DNA of 64,000 nt from Diphasiastrum complanatum (Eukaryota > Streptophyta > Lycopodiopsida > Lycopodiales > Lycopodiaceae): positions 2,913,106-2,977,105 of the forward strand of contig CM055098.1 of the NCBI GenBank assembly GCA_029204225.1, in the 5' to 3' direction. This document shows positions 1 to 10,464 of this stretch, in pieces. The notes under the pieces are model-generated. The model did not search any database, was not told where the DNA came from, and worked only from the letters and a program-made list of their open reading frames with translations. How positions within the stretch are numbered: position 1 is the first letter of the stretch; every line of letters starts with the position of its first letter. The position numbers and the translations under genes are program-made.

Positions 1-713
1 GGTACATTTGATGTTTAGGCTCCAATTGAACCCATTTTTAACTAGTAACAAGTACAACAAATGTACTATTCAAAGTTTTCTTTATTCTCTTTTTCATAAT
101 TTAGCCACAAGGCTACTCACTTGAATCTCTCTTAACTCAAGAAGTAAGATCTACAATGATCTTAAACTCAAAGGAACTTGGGAATCAAATTCTACACCAA
201 CTATTCAATTGAAAAACTCGGATTTGACTCTTGGAAGTGCCAATGCCTTCTTATGGTGTTTAGAATGGATTTAGTCTCTTTCTAGAACTAAAAAACATAA
301 GCTTCAAAACTCACTCTCAATGATTTAGAGGTTTATCAAACATCTAACACCATTTCACATCAAATCTATAATGAGATCAATGGATTTTTACAAAGCAAGT
401 CACTAGTTTCACTATTCACAAATTGTTTGAAGCACAAATATTGAAAAATCACTTAGATATGGTGAAAGTACAATTTCAGTAGCCTCACACGTGTGGGAAG
501 TACACTTGAACTTTACATACTCCTTTGAATTTCAAATCCTCAAATAAACTATTGGTTATGAGGCACAACCTTTCCAAGGCTCATTGTTGTAAAGCTACCT
601 TTACAAGCTTTACTAGAGTTGCCCTGCTTTAAATTGATTCTAGCACCAATGCTTTTTGCAAAATGAAGAGATTTGGATCATTATCAAAGCTCTTAGACTT
701 GGCTCTAATACCA
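1..713 (-). mobile_element. Leader/internal region of LTR element, runs off left edge
   Basis: Read on the minus strand, this stretch begins with TGGTATTAGAGC (702-713), one base from the plant initiator-tRNA-Met primer-binding sequence TGGTATCAGAGC, directly next to the LTR-like block at 714-1377. About 700 bp downstream of it no gag or pol reading frame can be seen on either strand. Either the leader is long, or the element is non-autonomous, or the coding part has decayed. It contains one copy of the CACACGTGTG palindrome (about 486-495) that recurs in the adjacent LTR. The rest of the element lies outside the window, so the family cannot be assigned. Confidence 0.45.
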
Positions 714-1377
714 TGTGAAATTTCAAAGAAAATGGCTCATTTTGACCTACAAATGATCACTAAGAGTGATTGGTAGCTTGGGATCTTGATCTATATCAAG
801 ACTAACATCCAATTCTAGCTTCTACTTGACAATTTCTATTAATCCAAGCAAGAACAATCAAATATAATGATCCAAAGGCTTTACACGTGTGAAGTACATC
901 AAGTGTATGGCTTGATAACAGCAAATAAGTTTACTAAGGAAATACAAAGCATTCATCTACAAAGAATTAGCTTAAAAGAGTGAAAACACTACGATTGCTC
1001 CCAAATCAATGTTTCTCATCATCAACCTCACAATGGATCCATCATGGATCAAGTACATGATCATCATAATCTCTCTCTAGGCTGCTTCATGCACGTGTAG
1101 GACAACTCATTGTACTCATCCATATCCATTTTGGATAAGATCTATCTAATTTGCCACATCACCATTGGTGGTTAATGTTGACCTTCTAGATTCTTACTTT
1201 CTAGGAGATAACTCCTACAATCTAGGAGATTTGACATTTGATTCAAATAAAATCTAAGTACAATGGATCTAAATATTATGAGTGACATTTCACACGTGTG
1301 GACAGGTCCTCACACGTGTGGATCCACATAGATATCAAACAAATTGCATTTACAAGGTGAAAATTATAAAATCTAAC
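714..1377 (-). repeat. Probable 5' LTR of minus-strand element
   Basis: The block starts TGTGAAATTTC and ends AATCTAACA on the plus strand, giving TGT...ACA termini, and it abuts a primer-binding-like site at its left edge. It is about 664 bp long. It contains several ACACGTGT cores (about 876, 1293 and 1313, plus a weaker one near 1091). The right boundary is inferred only from the TG/CA rule because the partner LTR is not in the window. Confidence 0.4.
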
Positions 1378-1661
1378 ATTTCATTCACTGCCAAATAAAT
1401 AAAAGAAAACGAGATATCGTGTCTCCCAGTGTTGGCACCACAACCTCCATGGTGGTAACACATTTTTGAGTGCACACCATTAGCCGTTAGGGCGTATGTG
1501 TCCAGCCTGAGGGCACTGAGGATCAATCCCCACTACGTCCCCATTCGACGACGAAAAAACTTGGCGCACTGCGGGATTCCTTTGGACCATATAACCGTCA
1601 AAACAATACACTGGCCAAATATCCATTCGAAATACGATTGGGACACAGATGTAGATGCCAA

Positions 1662-2875
1662 TGTCGGAGAAAGAGGGTGTGTGAGTGTGAGAAACTAAAA
1701 TAGCTCAAAAAGAAAACGAACACGAAAAGAAACGAACTCGAACGAGAAACGAACTCGAACGGAAAGTGTTCGTGCGCAGCAAAATGAGCTATATTATTCT
1801 TTCCCTAAGCATGACTACGCCTATCAGAAACGAACAGAACGTTAGTGATAGAAATCACGGTCAATCTGATTACGTAGCCAAACATTAAGTAACAAAACAT
1901 CAGAAGAATAATTTGTCACGAACAGCTAGACAAATTATTAGTCGCGAATGATTTGCGAAGAGCTAGACTGAGCTCGACTGATAATCAGTCAAGAATTAGT
2001 CGCAAAAGGCAAGACTAAATATATTAGTCGTCAACAGCTAGACTAATAATAATTCGCTAAGAATAGATTACCAGATGGAGCAATAAGAGAGTCAAACAGA
2101 ATGAAGAAAAGCATAGCAATATCGACACAAATCTGAACGCAGAAAACAGAGTTGTTATCAGATTAAGTATAGCAAAATATACATGTCAATAATATTGTGG
2201 AGCACAAGACAATAGCGGACGGAACTGCTTGCTCTACAAAGCTAATTCAATCTGTAAAAGGAATGAACCTATTACTGACAATACAAAAGAATCAATGCGC
2301 AAGGCATCTACTTCGTCTATCTCTGATAAGTTTCTGATGCTATTATTTTCACACCTTTTGAATATGCAAGTGGTATTCAATATATACACAATTTTACAGG
2401 TGTGCAGATAAAGAAAGTACAAAGTGGTGTGCTGTCTGTAGCAGATCGTGGGTGGTTGCTTTCGTTGTCAAATCTGTTAGCATAGTTGTGTGGGATGAGC
2501 GTGAAAAGGCCGCGACGTCAACCATTGCTGAAATGAACATTGGTGAAGATGCAAAAAATGCGACACTCTAACGAAATGCCTTAGGATTTGATTTACAGGG
2601 TAGGGTGCCTTTGCTTTTCCTAGGGCACCTTCGGCATTTTGTAAGGCAGTGTCATCTTTTTCGCCTATCACAAATCACGTGTAAAAACACTGTCGCGTTT
2701 TTCGCCTTTTTCGCCTATGAAAATTTACTTGTATTTATGCAGACAGTCGAGTTTTTTTTTCCTATCTTATTTTGCATGTAAATATGCAGACTGTGCGACA
2801 ACATGAGTAAAAATGCAGCATGAATGGAGGCAGATTAAAATAGGATTTAGGAGAATAGAGGAAATAAATCCAACA
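1662..2875 (-). repeat. 3' LTR of Copia element A
   Basis: This 1214-bp block is homologous throughout to the blocks at 4195-5197 and 9269-10464. On the plus strand it starts TGTCGGAGAAAGAGG (TGTTGGA in the better copies) and ends TCCAACA, next to the polypurine tract of element A. It carries the shared LTR modules: the CATGACTACGCC block near 1809, the GTGAT/ATCAC stem near 1843 and the long hairpin at 2197-2237, which is degenerate here. It is the most diverged of the three copies, which fits A being older than B. Confidence 0.85.
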
Positions 2876-2884
2876 CCCCCCCTT
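2876..2884 (-). other. Polypurine tract of Copia A
   Basis: A C-run on the plus strand (purine-rich on the minus strand) lies immediately outside the TCCAACA end of the LTR. This is where the plus-strand primer of LTR-retroelement replication is expected. The corresponding site in element B is at 5198-5204. Confidence 0.7.
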
Positions 2885-4194
2885 AATTTGAATCCGTGAA
2901 TGCCTTGATCTTCAAACTGAGCAATGCACAAAATTTGTTGTGTGCATTAACACTTAATGCCTTCGTGAATATATCTGCAACCATGTCCTGCATTCTGCAG
3001 TACGTTAAGCTCACCTCCTTGTTGAGAATTTTGCCCCTGATGTAGTGATATCTGATTTCAATGTACTTACTCCTAGAGGTGAAATCTAGGGTTGGCCGAT
3101 AAAGCAATAGCATTCTGATTATAACAGAATAAAGTTGTGGGGTTGTATTGATACAAATTAATGTCTGACAGTAAATATCTCAACCAAAATGCTTCCTTAA
3201 TATATTAAGAAGCAACAATGTATTCTGCTTTTATAGAAGAAAGTGCGATAGAGGTTTGCTTACGACTGTTCCATGATATAGGACCGCTGTTGAAGAAGAA
3301 TGTAAATCCAGATGTGGACTTATGATTGTCTACATCTCCTCCCCAGCTTGCATCAGAATATCCACTGAGTTGATGAAGATTGTCGTTGCTGACATCTCCA
3401 TAGCAGATGCACTGGTCCATGGTAGCTCGAATATATTTCATGACTCTTATGAGAGCCTTCCAATGGGTAATGCCAAGATTAGCCATATATTGGCTGAGTG
3501 AGCTTACTACAAAAGAGATATCCAGTCTTGTACATACCATTGCGTACATGAGAGATCCAAGTATCGATCGATAAGGATACTCTCTCATCTGCTCATCTTC
3601 CTGCTTGGTCTGGGGACATCGGTCCTTTGACAAATGCAGGCCTGGATCCATCGGCGAGTGATCTAATTTACAATTCATTAGATAATTCCCAGACAGAAGT
3701 GAGCTTCGCCCAGGTCGGTCATGTCAAACTCTGAAAACAGCATCTGCTTAGAATCCTTGACCAAATTGGTATTATTGCTGAAGAGCAACGTATCATCCAC
3801 GTATAAGGTGATGATAATGAAGGATTGTTGCACTGACTTGGAATAGAAGTTGCAATTAGAAGTTCTTGGTTTGAATCCTTGTTCGATGAGGAATGTGTTG
3901 ATCCTCTGAAACCAAACTCTGGCTGACTGTTTCAAGCCGTAAAGTGCTTTGTGGAGTTTACAGACATGATTCTTCATACCTTCCAAAACGTATCCTTCGG
4001 GCTGGATCATGTAGATGTCTTCTTGTATAACTCCATTCAGATAGGCTGTTTGTACATCAAGTTGATGTATTTCGAGGTCGGCGGCTGCAGCATAAGACAG
4101 GAGTGCTCGGATCGACGAATGCTTAACTACTGGACTAAAGGTCTTGATGTAGTCGACGTTGGGGATCTAAGTGAATCCTTGTGCTACCAGTCTT
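2883..4194 (-). pseudogene. Copia A: reverse transcriptase (C-terminal part) and RNase H, broken
   Basis: On the minus strand 4194-3678 encodes the middle of a Copia reverse transcriptase, with IYMIQPEGYV, YGLKQSARVWF and the catalytic LYVDDTLLF motif. The frame then breaks: a segment that is present in B (around 6000-6075) is missing. It resumes at 3678-3205 with MNCKL...SILGSLMYA and the RNase H motifs SDASWGGD and SIKAEY. The RNase H end at 3113-2883 contains YHYIRGKILNKEVSLTY and DMVADIFTKAL. Stops and frameshifts make it non-functional. The sequence stops exactly at 4194, where element B is inserted, and continues at 10465. Confidence 0.88.
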
Positions 4195-5197
4195 TGTTGG
4201 GAGAAAGAGAGGATTAACAGAGTAAGTCGTGTGTGAGAAACAAAAAATAGCTCAAAAAGAGAACGAACACAAACGAGAAGCGAAACTCGAACGAGAAACG
4301 AAACACGAACGAAAGGTGTTCGTGCGCAGCAAAATGAGCTATACGACTCTTTCCCTAAGCATGACTACTCCTATCAGAACGAATTGAACGTTAGTAATGG
4401 AAATCACGGTCATTTTGATTACGTAGCCAAACATTAATAAATAAAGCACCAGAAGAATAATTTGTCGCGAACAGCTAGACAAACTATGTGTCACAAATGA
4501 TTTGCAAAGAGCTAGACTGTGTTCGACTGATAATCAATCGCGAATGATTCGCGAAAGGCAAGACTAAATATTAATCGTCTAAAATCCGATTACCAAATTG
4601 AGCAGCTAGAAAGTCAGGCAGAATGAAGAATAAGCATAGCAACATTGGCATAGATCTGAACGCAGAACAAAGAGTTGTTATCAGATTAAGTATATCGCAT
4701 ATACATGTCAATAATGCGGTAGAGCACAAGACAATAGCGGACGAAACCGCGTGCTCTACAAAGCTAATTCAATTTGTAAGAAGAATGAACCTGTTACTGA
4801 CAATAAAGAATCAATGCACAAGGCATCTACTTCATCTATCTTTGATAAGCTTCTAATGCTAGATTTACACACGCTTATTCTTGATTTCTCTCGATAATCA
4901 ATCTCTCAATCGTCAACCTGAATATGCAAATGGTATTCAGTATATATACACAATATTACAGGTGTGCAGATGAAGAAAGTGCAAAGTGGATGTGTTGTCT
5001 GTAGGAGATCGTGGGTGGCTGCAGTCATTGTCAAGTCTGTTAGCGCAGCTGCATGAGTGAGCGTGAAAAGGGTGCGACGTCAGCCTTCGCTGAAATGATC
5101 GTAAATATGCAGACTGCGCAACAACGCGAGTAAAGATACAGCATGAATGGAGGCAGATTAAAATGGGATTCAGGAGAGTAGGGAAATAAATCCAACA
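4195..5197 (-). repeat. 3' LTR of Copia B (internally deleted)
   Basis: This LTR runs from TGTTGGGAGAAAGAG to TCCAACA. It is about 190 bp shorter than its partner at 9269-10464. A single deletion joins the sequence after GAAATGATCGT (about 5103) directly to AAATATGCAG, removing the part that is present at about 10175-10367 in the other LTR. The hairpin at 4719-4759 is intact, as is the 17-bp palindrome at 4538-4554. Confidence 0.88.
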
Positions 5198-5203
5198 CCC
5201 CTC

Positions 5204-6740
5204 TTAATCTGGATCCGTGAATGCCTTGATCTTCAGACTAAGCAATGCACAAAATCTGTTGTGTGCATTAACACTGAGTGCTTTCATGAATATGTCTGCA
5301 ACCATTGACTGTGTTCTACAGTACGTTAAGCTTACCTCCTTGTTGAGAACCTTACCCCTAATGTAGTGATATTTGATTTCAATGTGCTTACTCCTAGAGT
5401 GAAATCTAGGGTTGGCCGACAAGACAATAACACTCTGATTATCACAGAATAAAATTGTATGGTTGTACTAATACAGATTAACGTCTGACAGTAAATTTCT
5501 CAACCAAAACGCTTTCTTAATAGACTGAGAAGCAGCAATGTATTTTGCTTCTGTAGAAGAAAGTGCGATAGAGGTTTGCTTACGATTGTTCCATGAGATA
5601 GGACCACCATTGAAGAAGAATGTAAATCCAAATGTGGACTTACAATTGTCTACATCTCCTCCCCATCTTGCATTTGAATAACCACTGAGTTGATGAAGAT
5701 TGTCGTTGCTGACATCTCCATAGCAGATGCACTGGTCCATGGTAGCTCAAATATATCTCATGACTCTTATGAGAGCCTTCCAATGGGTAATGCCGGGATT
5801 TGTCATATATTGGCTAAGTGAGCTTACGGCAAAAGAGATATCTGGTCTTGTACAGACCATTGCGTACATGAGAGATCCAAGTATTGATCGATATGGATAC
5901 TCTCTCATCTGCTCCTCTTCCTGCTTGGTCTGGGGACATTGGTCCTTTGACAAGTGCAGGCCTGGATCCATCAATGAGTGAGCTAATTTACAATTCATTA
6001 GAGTGCATCTATTAAGAACATTGTGAAGATAGCTTTGTTGAGTGATGTAAATCAGTCGTTTTGCTCTGTCTCTGTGGATTTTAATGCCCAGACAGAAGTG
6101 AGTTTCGCCCAGGTCAGTCATGTTGAACTGTGAAAACAGCATCTACTTCAAATCCTTGACCATATTGGTATTGTTGCTGAAGAGCAACGTATCATCCACG
6201 TATAAAGTGATGATAATGAAGGATTGTTGCACTAACTTGAAATAGAAATTGCAATCAGCGGTGCTTGGTTTAAATCCTTGTTCGATGAGAAATGTGTTGA
6301 TCTTCTAAAACCAAGCTCTGGCAGACTGTTTCAAGCCGTGCAGTGCTTTGTGGAGTTTACAGACATGATTCTTCATACTTTCCAGAACGTATCTTTCAGG
6401 TTGGATCATGTAGATGTCTTCTTGTATAACTTCATTGAGATAAGTTGTTTGTACATCAAGTTGATGTACTTCGAGGTCCACAACTGCAGCATAAGATAGG
6501 AGCATTCGGATTGACGAATGTTTGACTACTGAACTGAAAGTCTCGTTGTAGTCGACGTTCGGGATCTAAGTGAATCCTCATGCTACTAGTCTTGCTTTCC
6601 TTCGATCAATTGTTCCATTGGAATTGTATTTGATCTTGAAGATCCATTTGCAATCAATGATATTACAGTCAATAGGAGCTTCACCTAATGACCATGTCTA
6701 GTTCTTGATCAGAGAGGAATACTCTCTGTCCATAGCTTCT
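5204..6740 (-). pseudogene. Copia B: reverse transcriptase and RNase H, broken
   Basis: Fragments on the minus strand include the RT segment IYMIQPERYV and HGLKQSARAWF (6505-6305). Next comes MTDLGETHFCLGIKIHRD, then RSILGSLMYAMVCTRPDISF (6142-5747). RNase H follows with SNARWGGD and STEAKYIAAS (5740-5468) and the C-terminal YHYIRGKVLNKEVSL and MVADIFMKAL (5422-5204). The catalytic YVDD region near 6190-6210 is readable but in another frame. At least three frame breaks separate the pieces. SNARWGGD replaces the usual SDADW form, losing an RNase H active-site aspartate. Confidence 0.88.
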
Positions 6741-8110
6741 CTCTAGAGATCAGAGTCTAGTTGGTTGAGTGCCTCTTTGACTGTCACCGGTTCATGTATT
6801 AAGAGACAGGCAGACTCAGGAGTATACCTTGTGGGCTATGTGCGCACTCGGCTTGATCTTCTGGGAGGATTCGACTGATGAACCGCTCCTGGGACTTGTT
6901 GCTGGTTAGCAGCAACATCTTTGTCTACTTTGCTATCGAGAAGTGGGTCGACAATAGAAACGCCTGAGCCAGAAGCTCGGACTATCGTGTCAATTGCAAG
7001 TGATGAAGGTTCTCCTGGAGCAATATCCTTGACTTTGAGGTCGACGAACTGATCCTTGATAAAGACTATAGACCAGGATGGTCTTGAGACCTTGGAAGTC
7101 CAATTTCTTCCTCGTGTCTTTTGGGATCTGCGTGTAGGCAATGCACCCAAACACTCTTAGGTTCTTCAAAGAAGGCTTAGAGCCTGTCCACACCTCGTGG
7201 GGTGTCTTGTCTGAGAGGGCCTTGGTCGAACATCTGTTCTGGACGTAAGCTGTAGGAGCCCAGAATCTCTTGGGCAACGATGCATGCGCTAGCATACATT
7301 TGGCAGATTCAACCAGGGTACGGTTCTTCCTCTCGGCTAAGCCATTAGACTGAGAACTGTAAGGAGTGATGAATTGTTGCTCAATGCCTTGACTTTGGCA
7401 GTACTCCTTAAACTCGACAGAGATATATTCTCCACCATTGTCTGACCTTAGAGCCTTGCCGTCCAGTCTCCTTTTCTGCTCGCTCCTTGAAGATTTTGAA
7501 GCAGTTGGAGGCATCTGATTTCTTCTTTATAAAATACACCAAAGTTCTTCTGGAAAATTCATCAATAAAGGTTATAAAATACTTGGCATCCTTCAGCGAA
7601 GGATTTTTCATTGGGCCACAAATGTTTGAGTGTACAACATCTAGCAATCCTCTAGCAATGTGTTGATGGCTTGATTTAAAAGGTTTCCTAGTCTGTTCAC
7701 CAACTAGACAGTCTTGACAGACAGGTAACTTGACTTTTTTGCGAGGATAGTCAAGATCAAGAACAATAGATTGTCTAGACATTTGTTGCACAGCAGCATG
7801 ATTCAAATGGCCAAGTCTATAATGCCAAAGTAAACTTTTATTTGAATGAGTAGAAGTAGAGGCAGAAACGCAATGACTTAATTTGTACAAGTATCCATGC
7901 CTCTTTTCGAGTGCTAGGATCTTGTCTGTCCTATCAACTACTTTGCACTGATCACATTCGAATTCTATTCTATGTCCTAGATCTGTGATTCTGCTTACAG
8001 AGAGCAGATTTGTAGATAAATTTGGTACATACAAGACTTTAGAGAGTAGCTTAGACTGATCATTTGCAAAGCTTAACCTCACAGTACCTTCACCTTTAAT
8101 AGCTTATGTG
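6741..8110 (-). pseudogene. Copia B: integrase region, broken
   Basis: The minus strand encodes the gag-pre-integrase zinc region (LLWHYRLGHLNHAAV, CQDCLVGEQTRKPF) and an integrase core. Readable motifs are HSNICGPM at the first catalytic position (N in place of the usual D), RSDNGGEYIS (second D) and GLAERKNRTL (third, E). A frameshift divides the core near 7410-7510. Downstream, RVFGCIAYTQ marks the conserved Copia connector region, followed by a frame change and the proline/serine-rich linker to RT. Both the active-site substitution and the frame break argue against activity. Confidence 0.87.
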
Positions 8111-9125
8111 CTATTGTCGCCAAGGTGAACAAATTTTTGGGTACTATAAGGTGTATAGGACTCGAAACAGCCAATGAGGTTGGTCATGTGCTGAGTGGCT
8201 CCGAAATCCAGGAACCAAAAATTGTTGCCATATGCTCCTTGATGGTTGGTCATGAAGGCATCATGATCCGCTTCTTGAATAGGCTGTGGAGCTTCTGCAG
8301 TTACATTTTCCACTTGTTTTGATTGCCCCTTGTTATTGTTCTTTGCTTGTAGTATAAGGCAGTCTTGAATTTCATGGTGGTTTCGCTTGCAGTATCTACA
8401 GAACAGCTTCTTCTTTGTCTACGGATTTGACTGTTCTTTGTACTGAGCTGGTTTTTGGTCTGGCTTTGATTGCTTCAGGGCCTTTTTTCTTCTTCTGCTT
8501 AGTCGTGATCTTGTTGGTGTATAAGGTGTGAGAATCAGCCGAGGAACTTGAGGCTTCGTTCCTCCGTGTGTCTTCCTGCAACTAATGACTCTCGAAAGAG
8601 TCAGTTCTGGATGAGTCGTGATGATCATCACCCAGCTGTCGTATGAGCTTGGCAAGCTTGTAAGCAGTTGCATCACTGCATCTTGATCGTCTATGATAGA
8701 TCCGACAGTGGCCATTTGCCTTAGCAGGTTCTTGAATTGATTAATGTGATTCTACAGAGAATCATCATTCGTCATCTTGAGGGAGTAAAATTTTTTTCTA
8801 AGATGTAGCTTCAAAGCTATATCTTGCACTTCGTATTGTGTGCTCAAGATGTCCCAGACTTCTTTCGATGTCTGAGCCTCGGATACATGGCCGATCTGAG
8901 TATCCGTAATGTTGAGGATGATCAGCGCAAAAGCTTTTCCATCCTTCAGCCTCCATCTGGCGATTGTTGCATCGTCTGCTTCGGGTTTCCATCTGCACCT
9001 ATAACAATGTCATACAATTCTTTAGCCATTAGTACAGTTTTCATCTTAAATTTCCACAGATGCTAATTGGCTCCATCAAGCTTGTCCGTGATAGGACTGG
9101 CTTTCCCTTGAGAATCCATGTGGAA
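8104..9125 (-). pseudogene. Copia B: gag and protease, broken
   Basis: Gag begins on the minus strand with MDSQGKASPITDKLDG near 9119, close to the primer-binding site. An early stop follows, then frameshifts, then LLTSLPSSYDSWV (8715-8419), a signature of Copia gag (UBN2-type). A CCHC knuckle is present near 8400-8345. The protease active-site region reads WFLDFGATQHMTN instead of the expected DSGA. Alignment with A (11228-12825) shows that A preserves longer open segments here than B. Confidence 0.85.
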
Positions 9126-9256
9126 GAATTAGTGATAGGAGAAACTATCAGTGACTTAAGTATGAAAATCTAGTACAGAATTACAGAACAAGAAAACAAT
9201 TACTCTATCGGCTAGTAGAGTCTTGTACTGTGGAAGCTTGTCAGGCTACGAAAATA

Positions 9257-9268
9257 GCTCTGATACCA
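9257..9268 (-). other. Primer-binding site of Copia B (initiator tRNA-Met)
   Basis: The plus strand reads GCTCTGATACCA, the reverse complement of TGGTATCAGAGC. This is the standard plant primer-binding sequence complementary to the 3' end of initiator tRNA-Met. It directly abuts the LTR that starts TGTTGGAAG at 9269 and so fixes both the LTR boundary and the transcriptional direction. Confidence 0.92.
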
Positions 9269-10464
9269 TGTTGGAAGAAAGAGGGGATTAAGAGAGTTAG
9301 TCGTGTGTGAGAAAAGAAAAATAACTCGAAAAGAGAACAAACACAAACGAGAAGCGAAACTTGAACGAGAAAAAAAAACTCGAACAAAAGGTGTTCGTGT
9401 GCAGCGGAATGAGCTATACGACTCTTTCCCTGAGCATGACTATGCCTATCAGAACAAACAGAACGTTAGTGATGGAAATCACGGTCGTTCTGATTACGTA
9501 GCCAAACATTAATAAATAATGCACCAAAAGAATAATTTGTCGTGAACAGCTAGACAAATTATGTGTCGCGAATGATTTGCGAAGAGCTAGACTGTGCTCG
9601 ACTGATAATCAGTCGCGAATGATTCGCGAAAGGCAAGACTAAATATTAATTGTCTAAAACCAGATTACCAAATTGAACAGCTAGAAAGTCAGACAGAATG
9701 AAGAATAATCATAGCAACATTGACACAGATCTGAACTCAGAACAAAGAGCTGTTATCAGATTAAGTATATCACATATACATGTCAATAATGCGGTAGAGC
9801 ACAAGACAATAGCGGACAAAACCGCGTGCTCTACAAAGCTAATTCAATCTGTAAGAGGAATGAACCTGTTACTGACAATAAAGAATCAATGCACAAGGCA
9901 TCTACTTCGTCTATCTCTGATAAGCTTCTGATGTTAGATTTACACATGCTTATTTTTATTTCTCTTGATCATCAATCTCTCAATCATCAACTTGAACATG
10001 CAAATGGTATTTAGTATATATACACAATATTACAGGTGTTCAGATGAAGAAAGTGCAAAGTGGATGTGCTATCTGTAGGAGATCGTGGGTGGCTGCAGTC
10101 GTTGTCAAGTCTGTTAGCGTAGTTGCATGGGTGAGCGTGAAAAGGGTGTGACATCAGCCTTCGCTGAAATGATCGTTGGTGAAGATGTGAAAAATGTGTC
10201 ACTCTGACGAAATGCCATGGGATTTGATTTACAGGGTGTTTTTGCTGTCTGGGACACCTTCGGCATTTTGTAAGATGGTGTCGTCTTTTTCGCCTGTCAC
10301 CAAAACACGCGTAAAAACACAGTGTCGTGATCCTTTCGCCTTTTCTTCTCTTGTGAGAATTTACATGTAAATATGCAGATTGTGCGACAACGCGAGTAAA
10401 GATGTAGCATGAATGGAGGAAGATTAAAATGGGATTTAGGAGAGTAGAGGAAATAAATCCAACA
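9269..10464 (-). repeat. 5' LTR of Copia B (full length, 1196 bp)
   Basis: This is the best preserved of the three LTRs: TGTTGGA at the left and TCCAACA at the right form a perfect terminal inverted repeat. It contains an array of palindromes: GACTGATAATCAGTC at 9600-9614 overlapping TCGCGAATGATTCGCGA at 9613-9629. It also has the stem GTGAT/ATCAC at 9469-9482 and a long hairpin at 9794-9834. As the 5' LTR it would carry the promoter of the element. Confidence 0.9.
9794..9834 (-). promoter_or_regulatory. Conserved stem-loop in Copia LTR
   Basis: GTAGAGCAC pairs with GTGCTCTAC (9-bp stem), enclosing a second short stem GCGG/CCGC. The same structure is at 4719-4759 and, degenerate, at 2197-2237. 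A version with a different outer stem is at 32594-32630 (GGGTGC with GCACTC), with the inner ACAATAGCGG...CCGC preserved. The function is unknown. An RNA element in the R/U5 region or a protein-binding site are possibilities. Confidence 0.6.

Larger units (their letters stand above)
4195..10464 (-). mobile_element. Complete Copia LTR retrotransposon B, nested in A
   Basis: The 6.27-kb unit has two LTRs of one family (4195-5197 and 9269-10464), an initiator-tRNA-Met primer-binding site at 9257-9268, a polypurine tract at 5198-5204, and gag-protease-integrase-RT-RNase H in Copia order between them on the minus strand. It is flanked by the direct repeat GTCTT (4190-4194 and 10465-10469), the expected 5-bp target duplication. 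The two ends of A join in register across it, inside RT after the residues DRRKAR. The coding region has multiple frameshifts and stops, so the copy is dead. Confidence 0.92.

Noticed and set aside
1-1377. Endogenous pararetrovirus, because a tRNA-Met primer-like site is present
   Set aside because: The site lies at the edge of an LTR-like block with TGT...ACA ends and no viral coding motif (movement or coat protein) is readable; an LTR element explains it better.
1498-1698. 66-codon frame between the left-edge LTR and Copia A
   Set aside because: It overlaps the start of the Copia A LTR and shows no recognisable protein features.
9269-10464. Hammerhead ribozyme (retrozyme-type) in the LTR hairpins
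   Set aside because: I looked on both strands for a CTGATGA core paired with a GAAA core around the hairpins. A GAAA occurs in one loop but no CTGATGA is in a compatible place.
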